Positions 47,507 to 59,529 of a DNA stretch of 64,000 nt are shown in pieces. The translations under genes were made by a program, and so were the position numbers. This DNA comes from Sphagnum compactum. Its lineage: Eukaryota > Bryophyta > Sphagnopsida > Sphagnales. The notes below the pieces were generated by a model that was given only the letters and a program-made list of their open reading frames with translations, did not search any database and was not told where the DNA came from. Numbering within the stretch: position 1 is the stretch's first letter; every line of letters starts with the position of its first letter. Where the stretch lies: contig OZ234498.1 of NCBI GenBank assembly GCA_965153455.1, positions 15,810,001 to 15,874,000 on the forward strand, read 5' to 3'.

Positions 47507-49026
47507 CTACACACCAAAAACAAGATCCACAAACTTGGAAATGGTTGACTTAGCAGGTGAAGCAAGAACTCCAGATGTGCGAGGTCCACCTTCTGGGCGC
47601 TGTATATAGTATGGCCGCTGTGATGCCTGCACTGTTGTTGTAGATGTTCCACGAGCAGGTGTGCGTGGTGGCAGTACCATGGATGATGGTCCTCTTTGCT
47701 GTCTCTCTATCATAGCTTGTTGCTGCACTGGGTCCAAGCGCTTCACCCCCACTATGAGTGCTCCATTTAGCAGCATGCCATCCTTCAGCAATGCTTTCTT
47801 CGCATCATAGCGGTTCTGCTCAACCAAAAAAAAAAAGTCACTTAACACCAGGGGCACTCTCATTCCTTTCCCTTGTCCCCTGTCCCACATGCCAAACCTG
47901 CTCTCAGGATGTCAACTAGCAGTCAAGAGACCTAACTAATGAAAAAGTCAACATTCAAGCTCATTCAAGCTGCAACAAGCTTGAGAGGGTAAGCTTCATT
48001 ATATTTTAGCTTGTCCCTACAAAGCAACTTTCTTCACACACTATGGAAGAGATTGGGGACCTGATATTGAAGGTGCACCCAGTTGGCACCACCAGGTCCA
48101 GAAATATGGTTCACAATAGGCCCACATTTTTCAAACTCCCGCATCACTGTGTTGGTCTCCTCTGCCCCAAACCTGTTCATCCCAACACCCATGAAACAAA
48201 TAGGAAGTTTCAAATGGCCTTCTATCATGGAGTGCATAGGTTCTTTCAAGTTCTGGACACTCCAGGACCAACAAGACTCTCAACTCTGGTTTTGGAACCA
48301 CCTCTAAGAACAAGCATACTCTACAAACAGTCAGGAGAGAAATGAGAGCAAATTAATCGAATACCATGGACAGGAGTGCAGAGTTTACCCAAAAACTGTC
48401 ACCCATTCATCCCCTTCAGTTGAATCAGTAGCATTGACAGAGCGCTGCAGCTCTGGACGAACAAAATCTTGTGGAGGTCCCAATGCAAGCAAACTGCTGG
48501 ACTGTACCACTCCTGCCACTGGGCTACCCCCATCCTTTTCCCCCTCCCTCCCCACAACACTTTCACGAAGCCCCGGTTCTCTTAGAGGAGACCACCAATT
48601 GGGGCTCCCTGTGTGCTGATGCTGTGGACCAGCAGGGGGTGAAACTGAGGGCATGGAGTACCCTGAGGTTGATTCCCGGTAGTTGTAGCCTCCCCACCCG
48701 CCCATAGAGGAGAGAGGTGCCTTGGAAGGAGACCTTCCATCTGTATACTTGAACGAATCTGGAGACCTAAAGATTGGATCTGGGGCTGAGGTGATGTCAG
48801 GAGATGGCTCAATGCGGTCTTCCAAAGTGTAGAAGGGAGGGGGAGGGGGGTCAATGCCTCCTGCATTCTCACGCCACAAGGCAGCTGCAGCTGCAGCTTG
48901 TCCTGGTGTTCCAAGTTCACCTCTTAATGACCCAGATCGAGTAGCAGGAGAGGTTGACAGGTCCCGATAGAACAATGACTTATTGGATCTTCCTCCTCGA
49001 GTCGCAGTCCATGATGGAGATTCCAT
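47507..49026 (-). CDS. NUP35: Nucleoporin NUP35/Nup53 (MPPN-type RRM)
   Basis: Three coding exons (minus strand): 49026-48389, 48172-48061 and 47815-47507, giving 352 residues. Donors are GTAAAC and GTCCCC; both acceptors are CAG or CAG-like. Phases agree (638 + 112 + 309 bases). Seen: N-terminal LFYRDLSTS (about 18-26); a Pro/Ser-rich low-complexity region; the Nup35-type RRM from EWVTVFGFG (about 206) through TNTVMREFEKCGPI, ANWVHLQYQNRYDAKKAL and LNGALIVGVKRLD; and the C-terminal amphipathic segment SKFVDLVFGV. Known of the family: Nup53/NUP35 is a linker nucleoporin of the inner ring that dimerises through its RRM and touches the nuclear membrane through the C-terminal helix. Length matches plant homologues (about 330-350). 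It points towards the CUE gene, so the two are convergent, about 1.3 kb apart. Confidence 0.93.
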
Positions 49027-50150
49027 GGCTGGTGACCTTTCTAGCCTTAGCCAAAGACAGCAATCAACTTTTTTTCAGGTCATGTTCAAGAGAGACAAAA
49101 CTGCAGAAGTAGCAGAAAAAGGGACGATCATCGAGTAGATATAATGCATTCTCATATATATACTGCACAGAATCCCATTCTTCACATCACGACCTGAATG
49201 AATTGGAGTGACTGATTCTAAAAAGCCTCATTGTCACCCATCAATCTTCTGAATCCCAAACCAAAATGCAGCTTTTCCAAACATTCCATTCATGTTGCAG
49301 TTTAAGGTTCTTAAGCCCTAGGGTTTGCTGAATCAAAAACCCTAAAACCCTGAAACACTACAATTTAACTTTGGAGCTTCAGTACTTTCCGAGCGTCTTC
49401 CACTGCTGTGACCTTGAAACCAATGGAAGACGTTTTATCAGATTCAAATCTACAGATAAATAGGGTTGTGTCACGCACCTTTGTTAGGGTTCACTCTTTT
49501 GTGAAGAAAGAGTATTCAGACTTGCAAAGCATAAGACGTCCCAGATCTTCCAGACAACGGAAAGTGCGCTACCTGCAAAACATTCAGAGTAGGAGGAAAT
49601 ATGGCTCAAGAATCAACGGAAGATAAAAAAAAAGCTGCCGTAGCCTAAAATTTCTGAACGCGCAAAATACAACACCGTCGCTCCTAATAGTATCCACCAA
49701 CTCTCTCTATTACTGAAAAAAGAGTTACCCAGTCCTCAAACATAATAAACTCATCACAGTCGTGATCGCACACAGATCTCTTTGCAAAGGAAAAATTCCG
49801 AAAACGAAAACACACATTTCAGTCCAACCTGCAAGAAAAGAAAACTAAACGCGAGCGAGGTTTTCTCATCTCCTGCAAGAAAGACACCGGAAAAAAAGAA
49901 AAAAACTGCGACTATTGAGCTGATTCATTCGTGGAAGAAAACCAAAGAAAAGGGTGAGTTTTTGCTTCTTCTCTTTTTTTGGAATCGCACTGGAAACGTA
50001 CCTGAGCATCAGGAGCTCGCCACCGCCACCACCCACTCTTGCAAACCAAACGCACTCTCATCTCCCGTGAAGGAGGATGGGGGGTCGAAAACCGAAGGCA
50101 GGTCGAAAATTCGCAGGAAGGTCGAAAACGATGGTGTTTTGTAAACCTGG
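49027..50150 (-). promoter_or_regulatory. Probable NUP35 5' UTR and promoter
   Basis: This sequence upstream of the NUP35 ATG is less AT-rich than the DNA beyond 50.3 kb. It contains basic-looking short open frames on both strands (for example a plus-strand frame at 49782-50144) that I judge to be chance. The transcription start cannot be placed; a 5'-UTR intron is possible. Confidence 0.35.
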
Positions 50151-50309
50151 CAAGGGAGGGAATCCAGGTGTCATGAGAGACAGACGTGACCTGTTGAGGT
50201 GTTAATCGATTCAAGATCTCAGTTTGGAGACCTAGATCGTAACCTCGAACTAGGGTTGGGTCTTTCCATCTACGGAAGGAATCAGGGTTTTTTTTGTTTT
50301 TAAATTCCA

Positions 50310-50600
50310 ATTTTTGTGATGTAACTGAGGTGGCGGTCATCCATAAGATGATTTAGCCAGATTTGGTTACACACTAGATATGAAACTAGAATAAAAATAA
50401 AAATAAAAATCCTTCTATATTCTTGGCTACCTACTGGAAAATTATAATTAAAATCTAGTGACATGGAAATTTTATTTATTTTTTCCAATCTGGCGAATTT
50501 GCCCCCATTTTTTCCATGGAAAATTCATTATATAGGTTCAAATCATATTTTTCAGGTCAAATTTTTGCAATTTTTCGTAAAATAAAAAAGCACCCAAAGG
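50310..50600 (+). repeat. Dispersed repeat R1, copy upstream of NUP35
   Basis: The order is: GTGGCGGTCATCCATAAGAT, GATTTAGCCAGATTTGGTTA, ATATGAAACTAG, CTATATTCTTGGCTACCTAC, then TCTGGCGAATTTG, CCATGGAAAATTCAT and TTTTCAGGTCAAATTTTTGC. The same order of blocks recurs at 59850-60075, with parts at 1-450, 23600-23800 (inverted) and 43570-43670 (inverted). It is non-coding; the element type is not recognised. Confidence 0.6.
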
Positions 50601-50609
50601 TAATAGTGC

Positions 50610-51840
50610 TTTAATACAAAGTTTTAATCAACCTTCTACATTTATGGCTACACACCGAGAACCAAATATAGAAATTTGGGGATTTTTCTTTTTTTTTTCC
50701 TCACTTCTGACGTTCGAAACTTGAAACCCTTGAAAATCAATTCATTTGTAAATTTTGTTATTTTGCATCTTCACAAAATTTTGCCAATAAGAAAAAAAGG
50801 CTGAAAGCTCACAAAAGGCTTGCATTCATTTGCAATTATATCCGGGTAAGGTTAAGTCCCATAGTGTTGGTATGTCTGGACCATACTAGTTTGAACCCCG
50901 TGCCTAATGCACAGGTGTGTTATTTCAACAATGTTTGGTTCATGTTTTAGTTTTTTTTTAAAACTTTTATCTTTTTAATTTTTAATTTTTATGTGTTTTC
51001 TGTTTTTAGTATTATTTTGTATAATAAAAATAAAGTGTTTCTTTTTCACTTTTGTATTTTTGTTTATTTGGATGCAAGTTTGAAGTTTGGAGAAAGAAGA
51101 CACACCTCATTCTTTTTCAAGTAGGGTTTTTCTTCATTATTATAAGTTTTATTTTTTCTTATTTTCTACTCTTTATTTGGTTTCTTCTTTTTTTTAATTT
51201 TTTTCTTTTAAAATGATTTTACTGTATTTCCCTTTCCTTGTTTCATTTGTTTCCATTCCTTTTTTATAGTTTTTGTGTTTTTACTTTTTTTTGTTTATGT
51301 TTGTTTCATGTTTTAATTTTTTCTATTCTTATTTTGTCTATCTTCATTTTTTTGTCTATTTTTATGCGTTTATTTATTTATTTAGTTTTTATATTCTTTT
51401 CCAAAAAAATTCTAGTTTTTCTAATATTTTTTATAATAAAAATAATTTTAAAAACTTTTTTATTTTTGTTTGAGTAGATGCAGGTTTGAAGTTTGGAAAA
51501 AGAAGACAAACTTCATTTTTTTTTCAAGTATGGTTTTTTTTCTCTTTCTTTTGCTCTCTGTTTTGTTTCTTATTTTTTGTCATCTATTTTTTAATTTTCT
51601 TTTAAAATTATTTTACTGTTTCCCTTTTTTGTTTCATGTTTAAGTGTTTACAAAAAGTTTTTAATTGTTAAAGTGGTTTTCTGTTTTTTTTTTTGGGCTA
51701 GTTTTTTTCCTTTTAAAAATATATATCTGTTCTGTTTGGATGGATGACGGGACGGATGACGGGATGGATGATGGAAGGATGGATGGAAAGCTTCATTTCA
51801 TCCCGACGTCCTTTACTATATGCAATAAAACGTGTAAATC
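50610..51840. other. Very T-rich intergenic DNA
   Basis: Long T-rich runs on the plus strand give Phe/Ile/Leu-rich frames (51238-51477) with no motif. Two diverged direct copies of GATGCA(A/G)GTTTGAAGTTTGG occur at about 51070 and 51477. GGATGGATGACGGGA repeats lie at 51738-51790. Confidence 0.5.
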
Positions 51841-51848
51841 CAGTGTAA

Positions 51849-52134
51849 GAGCATCTCCACCCCAAAACTGTAAACAACTCCTTTATATTAAGATAGAATA
51901 GTGTTTAATGATCACTGTCCCCACCCACAAACGTCATAAAAGCCCCTTTAAACACTTGAAGACCATTTATATCTTTACATCTGGACGAGTAATAGTCACT
52001 GTCCAAATCCATAGTAGAATTTTTTTTAAAGGGGTTAAAATGACCGCTGCAAAATGGACATCAACACAGGAGCGCAAATCCTGCTGCAAAATTTAATGAA
52101 AAGGGATGTTTGCAGGTGTGGGGTGGAGATGCCC
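51849..52134 (+). mobile_element. PIF/Harbinger-type MITE, family A, copy 2
   Basis: A 286-bp element with the same terminal inverted repeat (GAGCATCTCCACCCC at the left; GGGGTGGAGATGCCC at the right, one mismatch). It is flanked on both sides by TAA (51846-51848 and 52135-52137), a perfect 3-bp target duplication. It sits inside a stretch rich in GTGTAAGTGTAAAT motifs. Confidence 0.9.
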
Positions 52135-52139
52135 TAAGT

Positions 52140-53320
52140 GTAAATCCTTTACACTTACACCTCCAAATTTTTTACATTTACACTTATCCTGTTGCAGTGT
52201 ATATATTTTTTTACACTTACACATTATCCGTGTAAATATTTGTCAAATACACTTACACGGCCCCATGTAACTGTTCTGCAGTGTGTAAGTGTAAATACTA
52301 AGATTATTTGTAAGGTCACCCTGTCTTTGAGCCTCATTTCACCCAAACCCTTTTTTGAGGGGTATCCATGAAGTAAGGAAAATTTATTAAATCTAGGAAT
52401 GAAATGCTGAAAATAAGCACTTAATGCACAAGGTTCAAGACTAATTATAGTACCTTTACAAGTAGGAGCAGTGAAAATATATGGAGCAAGAGTGGAGGCG
52501 CTAAAAAAAGGGAAAGACAGGGGACAACAAAAATTGAGGTCACCCCACCCTTAAATGCGAACGTTTTTTAATTTTTTTAATCTCACCCTATTTACGATCA
52601 AACTCAGGGTTCTAGTGTTGTTTTCCTTACTTTATAAATAATTTTATTTTATATCTTTAATGACCAAACCTTCTTGCAAAGTCATGAATTAGTTGTGAGT
52701 GTGTATTTTCATGTTTTTTTTTGGCAATGGGCCATTGAGCTGGCTTATCCTCAAGAACATTATGAAATCTCCCCTCTTCAAGAAAAAACCACATTTTTAC
52801 AGTGTTATATATTTACATTTTTTACATAGCCATTTAAAATCATATGAAATATACATATACATATATATATATATGTATATAGTTTTATTGGATCACAAAA
52901 AAACTATATAATTTTTATTGTTTACACTTACATGGAATGTAAGTCCCAAACCATTTACACACACAACACTGGTCTGGACTCAGCAAAATTTCAATGACCC
53001 TATGTATAGAAAACTAAACCCGCAGTAAACTGATGGGGCAATTGATAAACCCCATGTATGTGAGCATATCTGTTGATTATTGTTCTTTAAACCCAATAAA
53101 TAAACTTACCTACTTAGTATTCAATTTTCAGATTTTAATAACCTAATCAGATGACTCAGGTATCATGCAAGTAATTCATCATCCGTACAGCACAGCCTCG
53201 ATTTTTCCTTTGTATTTTCAGCTCCATTACCTGCCTGAAGAAACCTCTTTTCAGCAAGCGGGATCTGCTGCGGTGGAAAGTACCAGCCAGCCTGTCACTA
53301 TTTCTAGAAAGTGAAAAAAT
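52140..53320. other. Intergenic DNA with TTACACTTACA motif cluster
   Basis: GTGTAAGTGTAAAT and its complement recur many times at 52135-52320 and again at 52915-52975, where the run ends in CACACAACACTGG. A (TA)n-rich palindrome lies at about 52848-52880. No gene is seen. Confidence 0.45.
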
Positions 53321-53329
53321 CCCAGCTCT

Positions 53330-53465
53330 GGTTTATGTAGGAAAAGGACCTGAGTACAGGCCCTCCCGTGATTTTCGACCTGTTCCCTTGACCTATAGGC
53401 CTCAGGCACAGATCTCAAATCATGGAAGGGCATGTACTCAGGCCCTTCTCCTATACCTGAAACAC
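53330..53465. ncRNA. Long imperfect hairpin, possible small-RNA precursor
   Basis: About 65-base arms fold around the palindrome CCTATAGG (53393-53400). The best-paired part is AAGGACCTGAGTACAGGCCC on the left against the complement of GGGCATGTACTCAGGCCCTT on the right; 27 of 31 positions match over the block to GATTT. The size and foldback resemble a plant MIRNA precursor or a recent inverted duplication. I recognise no known mature miRNA in it. A short minus-strand open frame across it is not coding. Confidence 0.4.
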
Positions 53466-54193
53466 TACACTTGTTTATGATTAAAAAATCAGAAAAACAG
53501 GAAAGTTTTAGTTTCAAAAAATCTTATAACTGATGATTGAAACTAAAACCTTATAACTGATGATTCTCAGACTGGTATTTGAGACAAGGCTGGTGACCTG
53601 ATGTAATACCACATACTTACCTTGTACCAAAATAGTGGCAAAAAGAAGACCACTGTAAACACTTACAACTTTATAAATTGATAAAGATTTCATACAACTT
53701 TATAACAAGCAATTGCAACAGATTTGAGTTCAAAGGTGCACTGCACAAGCTTTGCTTTCTCACCTCATGAGAATCACTGAACTCTAAAGACCCAGGGAAA
53801 CTGATAGCTTGTGAAGATCAATCCTCAAGTCTCAGTAAGTACTGAAGAAAGCACTGTTTCCAGATTTCTCTTGCACTTTGCACATAGAAACCTGACTATG
53901 TGCATACAATCGTCCTTTGCAACACTAACACAGCAACATCACCCAACATTTAGTAGGCATTCAGACTGATTTCAAGAGCTTTTGTCTACAAGTTGCTCAA
54001 TGCCTTTTATGTTACCTGGGTAGAAATGTGACCCATTACTCATGCAGACATATATCAGATCCATGACCAACATAAAAGTAGTTCAACTCAATGAAACAAC
54101 CCTACTTTAGAGGGAGAATGATATTTGCTTGCTCCAGACATCACTTCGTCTTGATCAAATGAGGAAGTTGATCCAGGCTGTATACCACATGCT

Positions 54194-57100
54194 TCAGAAC
54201 ACCATGTTCCTTCGTGCTTGCACTTTGTTTTGGAGCCTTGCTGATCGTCTCAAACCAATTGATCCTTCATGAAAAGACAAAACATAAATCAATCAGTTAA
54301 CAGTATGCAGGACCAAGCAGCAATCCCTGGTCTGCAGCTGTATCTTACCACTTATGTCTGAAAGTAAATCAATTGCGAGTCAAGGTTAAGAATTCACCTG
54401 GAGTTGCACAAGGTGCAGTTGAGTCAGTTCCTTCAGTGTGGACCTGCAAACAAGGCATGCTTATGTGATAATGTTTATGAAGTTGCCAGCCAAAATGGCA
54501 CAGGACAATTAAACTCTTTCTCTTGATGAAAATTCTCCACTGAAGACATGAGGCACATGATATCACACAGTGACTGTAACATATCTTCTGCCACAGTGCT
54601 CTATCAAAACTTCTTGCTGGGGGCTGTCTCGCCAATATGAAAATGAATGGCAAAAGCTGATGTCCAAAAAGTACCTTGTAGATCTCTGTGTCTTTCTTCT
54701 GATTTTGTTCATGACCCTCATTTTGGCCCTCAGTTGGGTCATCTGTTGAGTTCTTTACTTGGTTAGGTTCACTGTTTGTAACAGAGTTCAAAACCTTTCC
54801 AAGTCTCCCCTTCCTCTCAGTTTTGCCACCTATTCAAGCATAAGAGATCAAACCACAACCACTATAAAAAAGAACTGGAGGTACCACAGTTACTGGGATT
54901 TCAACTGAGATTAGAGGAGTTGCTCTGTAGCTGGCAACCAGATTCAGAACTTACACTTAGGTGTACTAGAGCAATTGTTTGAATTCTCATTTTTTGATAC
55001 GGCTTTCCTGGTGCTTGATCCTCCATTTTCTGCCTTCGTACAACTTTTTCTGCTCTCAAAAACTGGGCTCTCAAGATCTGTAGGAAATGCAATGAGAGGG
55101 CTCGGTTCCTTTGCAGCATCCAGGAGATGTTTGAGCCGAGATCCTTTCATCTCCCTCTCCACAATAGCTTTCCATGAAGGCTTGGGGAGGTGGAATCTTG
55201 GAGTAACCTCTCTGCCTCTCAGCATCCGTTTCTCCTTAGAGCTCGATGACAATTGTGTGATAGGGGTAACCTCACTTTTGTCAGGAGGTGTGGCACTGAT
55301 AGCTCCTGATTCCTCTACCAGCGCTGGTTCTATCCCTGGTGATTTCACAGATTTCCTCTTAAAGCTACCACTCCTGCCTCTCCCTTTTCTGCATACAGAG
55401 GCAGATCCTGAATCCTTGTTCTCAGTGATCAATGGTGAGGAGCTTTTACAATTGAGAACTGTAGGCTTATCCTCCAATTGTGTTGCTCTGGAATCATTCT
55501 CAGAGTCATGCTGGTCTTGTCCAGTTTCAGCTGCAACCAGCCCAGCACAACCTATTACAACTTCATATTGCAACACAAGTCTTATTCCTGAGAAGTGAAA
55601 CTTGATGCCTAATCCCCAATCCAATCTTGAGAAGCAAACAAACATGGAGATGAAAGGATGATGTCATGCAATGGATATGAATCAACTGTAACCAGCTTCC
55701 TAGCCAGGCTACTTTTGTTCTCTCAGTTCTGATTCCATTTTGGAGCACATAGTTCCTTCCTCAAACAGCACTACTGTTGATTTGATGTGGATATTATTAT
55801 CCGCAATGGCCTCAAGTGCTTGAAACAGGTTTCTCACCCTTCCTTTCACAGACTGTTTGTACAGTGAGGCCCATGCCTGAGGGGTCCTGACCAACCACCG
55901 GCAATGTGTTGCATGAGTCAACATGTTCCAGATTAAGATTGGCAATCTGTGTGCTCTCATTATTGAGGCATGGAGATACCACACCATTCCCTTCTCTGGC
56001 AATGTGGCCACCTTCACCTTGACAGCACTTTCTCTCCACATCAAGAGCCACTGGATGATCATTGAGTCCAGTTCCTTTGCAGAGTGCAGGTGACTCATTG
56101 CTGTCTTCAGACAGAATGCATAATACAACCTCTTGCATCATAGTCTCCACATCCATAACCTTTACTTGACTATGTAGATCTCCCTGATCACCTGTCAAAA
56201 CACAGATTGGAGAGATGCCCTTTTTAGCATTTCACTATAGTCTAACTATAAAGCATATCTTTTAACAATTCAAGACCCATAATCTGAACAGGCATACAGA
56301 AGGTAATGAAGGTGAAGCCCTCTTTTGATGCATCCCAGCTTAGATCCATTTTCAAAACTGGTGCAAGGGAACATTGCCTAGTAGTAGTAGGTCGGCTCAC
56401 CAGTACTACTTGGCGTAAGAGCATGTGTTGGGGCAGACTGGCATTCAACAGCATCTGCGCCAGACTCAACACTCAACCACTCTGACAGAGAGTCCACAGG
56501 CTTCTCCATAGTGTCTGCACCTATAGAATCCTGACCTGAATGGGTGCTTGCTGTTACCAGGTTCACAACAATGTCACCCAGGGTGCAAGGTGGAAGACAT
56601 GACATTTCTGTTAGTCCACTGTCACCATGGAGTGCTTCCGACAGCACACTATCATTTGGTCCATCAGCTCCCACTGCATTGGGTAGCATTGTCTGATGGG
56701 GAGCTGTAATGTCCAAAGTTGATGATGTCTTTACTTGGCTAGACACCTGGATCATTAAACTCAATGTTCAGTTCAATTCCTAGCTAAAACTTATCAATCT
56801 TCTCACAGAACTGTAAGATCCAAACCCTTTACAGTGTAGAACAAGGTTCACAAATTATGTCCTGCACAAAACAGACCTGGGAAAGGCCATTGGTGCTGCC
56901 TGTACTGCTCCTACAGGGAATTCCAATCTGTTCTGTTGAGGCAGCATCAGCTGGATCCTTCTTGACAGCTGCATGGATGTCAGATCTATGCTGAGTCCAA
57001 AACTGAACAAACCATCTAGAACAGTCTTCATTTGTTTCAGATGCTTCCCAAGTAGTAACAGGCAAGTGCAATTATGCAACATTAGCAACACTATTACAGT

Positions 57101-59257
57101 AGAAGACGAAAGGTCATCTCATCAAGAGAAATAATTTTTGACAGCTGAGCATTGAGCATTCTTACAAAACACACCAGGGACAGCTGATGTAGTCATCACT
57201 CCTGATTGTTTGCCTGTTTGTGCACCTTTGACTGTCTTCACCAATCCCTTTCCAGGAGTGGTTTTCACTGCTGGACCTCTTGCCTCCGAATATGAAAACG
57301 TTGCAGACCTTGTTAATGCCTTTCCCTTGGGTCCTGCAATTTTGGCAGGAGTGGTCTTTTTCACCACTGTATTTCGGGAAACAACATTCAAATCACCACT
57401 AGGAGGAGGATCCACTGGATGTACATTTACAGGCACTTTTCTTGTCAAGTCCTGTGTTGCAGTAGTAGCAAAATCATCAATCTCACAAACTCCAGTTGCT
57501 GACACTTCCAACCCACTTGCCACCTCCAAGTCTCTTTGAAGATCTTTGAATTGTTGGAACAGCTCTGTACTGCTTGCATGATCTGAGAGAGCCTCCTTGC
57601 AGCGCCTTAGGTTGGATGCTATGTCACCAATTGGCTGCAAGATGACAATTGCAATTCTGAGATATGGAAAGGGTAGTACTGTTTGACAAAATGCAGTAGT
57701 GGGATATCAACGATCTTACCCTGAAGAAACTCTGCATTTTAACTTCAGAAATCAAGTTTCAAGGACTGTCCTGTGAGCACCTAGATGTTTAGAAAAGCTT
57801 AGATTCTACCTGTGCCCTCAAACTGATAGCAAGCCTAAATAGGTCAAGGATGGCCTTGGGGTTTTTCTCATTTTCTGCAAGCTTGATCAAGAACAGCCAG
57901 TGAGAAGCTGATTGTAGCAGGCTGCTCCCTGTGAGTTCCTTGCCACAAGGCAGCACCCCAGATTGGCGATGGCGACTCTCTTTCTGCTGACATACGCCTC
58001 TATCTAGAGACATTGACCGAACATGCCCCATCTGTTCTCTGGGATGTCTGTCTATCATGCTTATCCTCTTCGTGAGCCTTGATCCTTTTGCACAGGCATT
58101 TGTCTGATCTCCAGCAGCTGCGTCTCCTCCACCCCGAGTTGCGCCACACACAACCGCAGTTTGAACCGCTGGGGGAAGCTTCTTCACCTCTGCTGGCTGC
58201 TGCTGCTGCTGCAACGTAATTGTCCTCCCCGTGATGGATGATGGCACCAGCTTCGTCAAGCTTTGCCTTGCTGCAGCTGGCCTATCTGGCGACGCTAGAG
58301 ATTTCTGCTGCGATTTGAGAACCTGTACAGGAGCTGCATATCTGGAGGCGACTGTGGCATATCGATTGGTAGGGCGACTGTTCGTGGCCTTCGGCGGAAC
58401 AGCAGCAGCAGCAGTATTGTCCATCTTCTTGCTTGAGATAAGCTCGTGACTGAAAAGAAAAACAAAAGACAATACTGGGTTAACACACGAATCATCTCCA
58501 ACGGGAAGAAACGGCATCTTGTGTTCAGAATACAAGTGTTCTTACCTTCGATTCAGTGGATTGCTCCTGCCATTGATGTCCTTCAGAGCTCTGTCTTGCC
58601 GGCTGTTGAAGGATGCAGCTCGTCTTAACAGCGGACCTGCAAGTGCGTTTAATCCCAATGTGTATGGATCAGTGCAAAGAAATGCTCGCAGAAAACAACT
58701 CCGGTATAGCACACATTTGCGAGTATCTGGAAACTGATCTCCTTTCCATCTCTGCTTGTACAAGACGGCACATTCCTAGCTCTACTACTTTCATTAGTCC
58801 AAAGAGCGGAACACATGGCCGTGCAAGAGCAAGACAAGAGCAAGTCGTGGACGGCAAGATGGTCTCAAACACAAAAGATTAGCGAAAAGAAGAAGAAGAA
58901 AAAGCGACGCAACAAAAGAACGTTACTGTATATGCAGAAACCGAATCGGCAAGAACACGATCTGAAACCGCAAACACCTGCTCTACTCTGCAAGCTTCTG
59001 GAATCTAAAACATCTCTCGTGCTTTCAAATTCATTGAAACAAAAATAAAGTAAAATAAGCACCGCTGCAAGGACATTCTTCCAATCACTTGCTCAAAACA
59101 CAGTTTGCACATTCTCAAGCTTCCAATACATAGACAGAAATCTCTACTTTAAACAAAAATAAATAAATAAATCATGCCTCGAAGCAACCTTAAAAGCAGA
59201 ATGAACAATGAAAGAAAGACACAAAAGGAGGTTACCTGGAGCTGGAGGAGCTTCCAT
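54194..59257 (-). CDS. Uncharacterised ~989-residue protein, twelve-exon gene
   Basis: I do not recognise this protein. Inferred exons (minus strand): 59257-59236, 58636-58546, 58449-57810, 57731-57720 (12-base microexon), 57634-57166, 57043-56877, 56746-56401, 56191-55838, 55551-54955, 55530 being an alternative start of that exon, 54829-54675, 54443-54398 and 54264-54194. All phases agree, total 2970 bases. Seen: N-terminal LLRRAASFNSRQDRALKDIN; a basic Ser/Pro/Ala region; a helical block SHWLFLIKLAENEKNPKAIL at about 220-250 continuing into PIGDIASNLRRCKEALSDH; NEDCSRWFVQFW at about 416-427; a long acidic, low-complexity middle; a basic block with TPRFHLPKPSWKAIVERE; and a C-terminal end GLRRSARLQNKVQARRNMVF. 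It looks like a nuclear, largely disordered protein with one helical domain. No enzyme motif is visible. The 5' exon is tiny, so the start is less sure than the rest. Confidence 0.75.
57720..57731 (-). other. Candidate 12-base microexon of the uncharacterised gene
   Basis: Between the exon ending in LRAQ and the exon beginning PIGD there is a segment preceded by ATGCAG and followed by GTAAGA. It codes for SFFR and keeps the frame (phase 0 on both sides). Skipping it also keeps the frame, so it could be constitutive or alternative. Confidence 0.5.
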
Positions 59258-59498
59258 TTTGTTGCCACGCTACAAAACACAAAGACAAAAACCTCAGATT
59301 CCTTCGTCCTTGCGCTCCTCTTACTTAGAATCGCGACTCTAAAACTCGCCCCCACGAACTTCCCAAATTTTCTCCACAATAGGAAAAAACTCGCAAAGAA
59401 TTCAAGGAAGCAAATGTGGTTTCCTCAACACAAGGACTTGGATTTGCTGAAGTTTTTGGCTTTAGAACGATGAGAAATATTTCAAGCTTGGCTTGGGA

Positions 59499-59523
59499 GG
59501 GGGGGGGGGGGGGGGGGGGGGGG
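59499..59523. repeat. 25-base G homopolymer upstream of the uncharacterised gene
   Basis: The run of 25 G on the plus strand (C on the coding strand) lies about 240 bases upstream of the inferred ATG. A second G-rich patch follows at about 59595-59622. Homopolymer length may be affected by sequencing or assembly error. Confidence 0.9.
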
Positions 59524-59529
59524 TAGAGA

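Noticed and set aside
49782-50144. 120-codon basic frame upstream of NUP35
   Set aside because: It lies in the likely 5' flank of NUP35, has no domain, and an opposing frame of similar length is also open.
54975-55598. 207-codon plus-strand frame
   Set aside because: It is antisense to a well-supported exon of the uncharacterised minus-strand gene.
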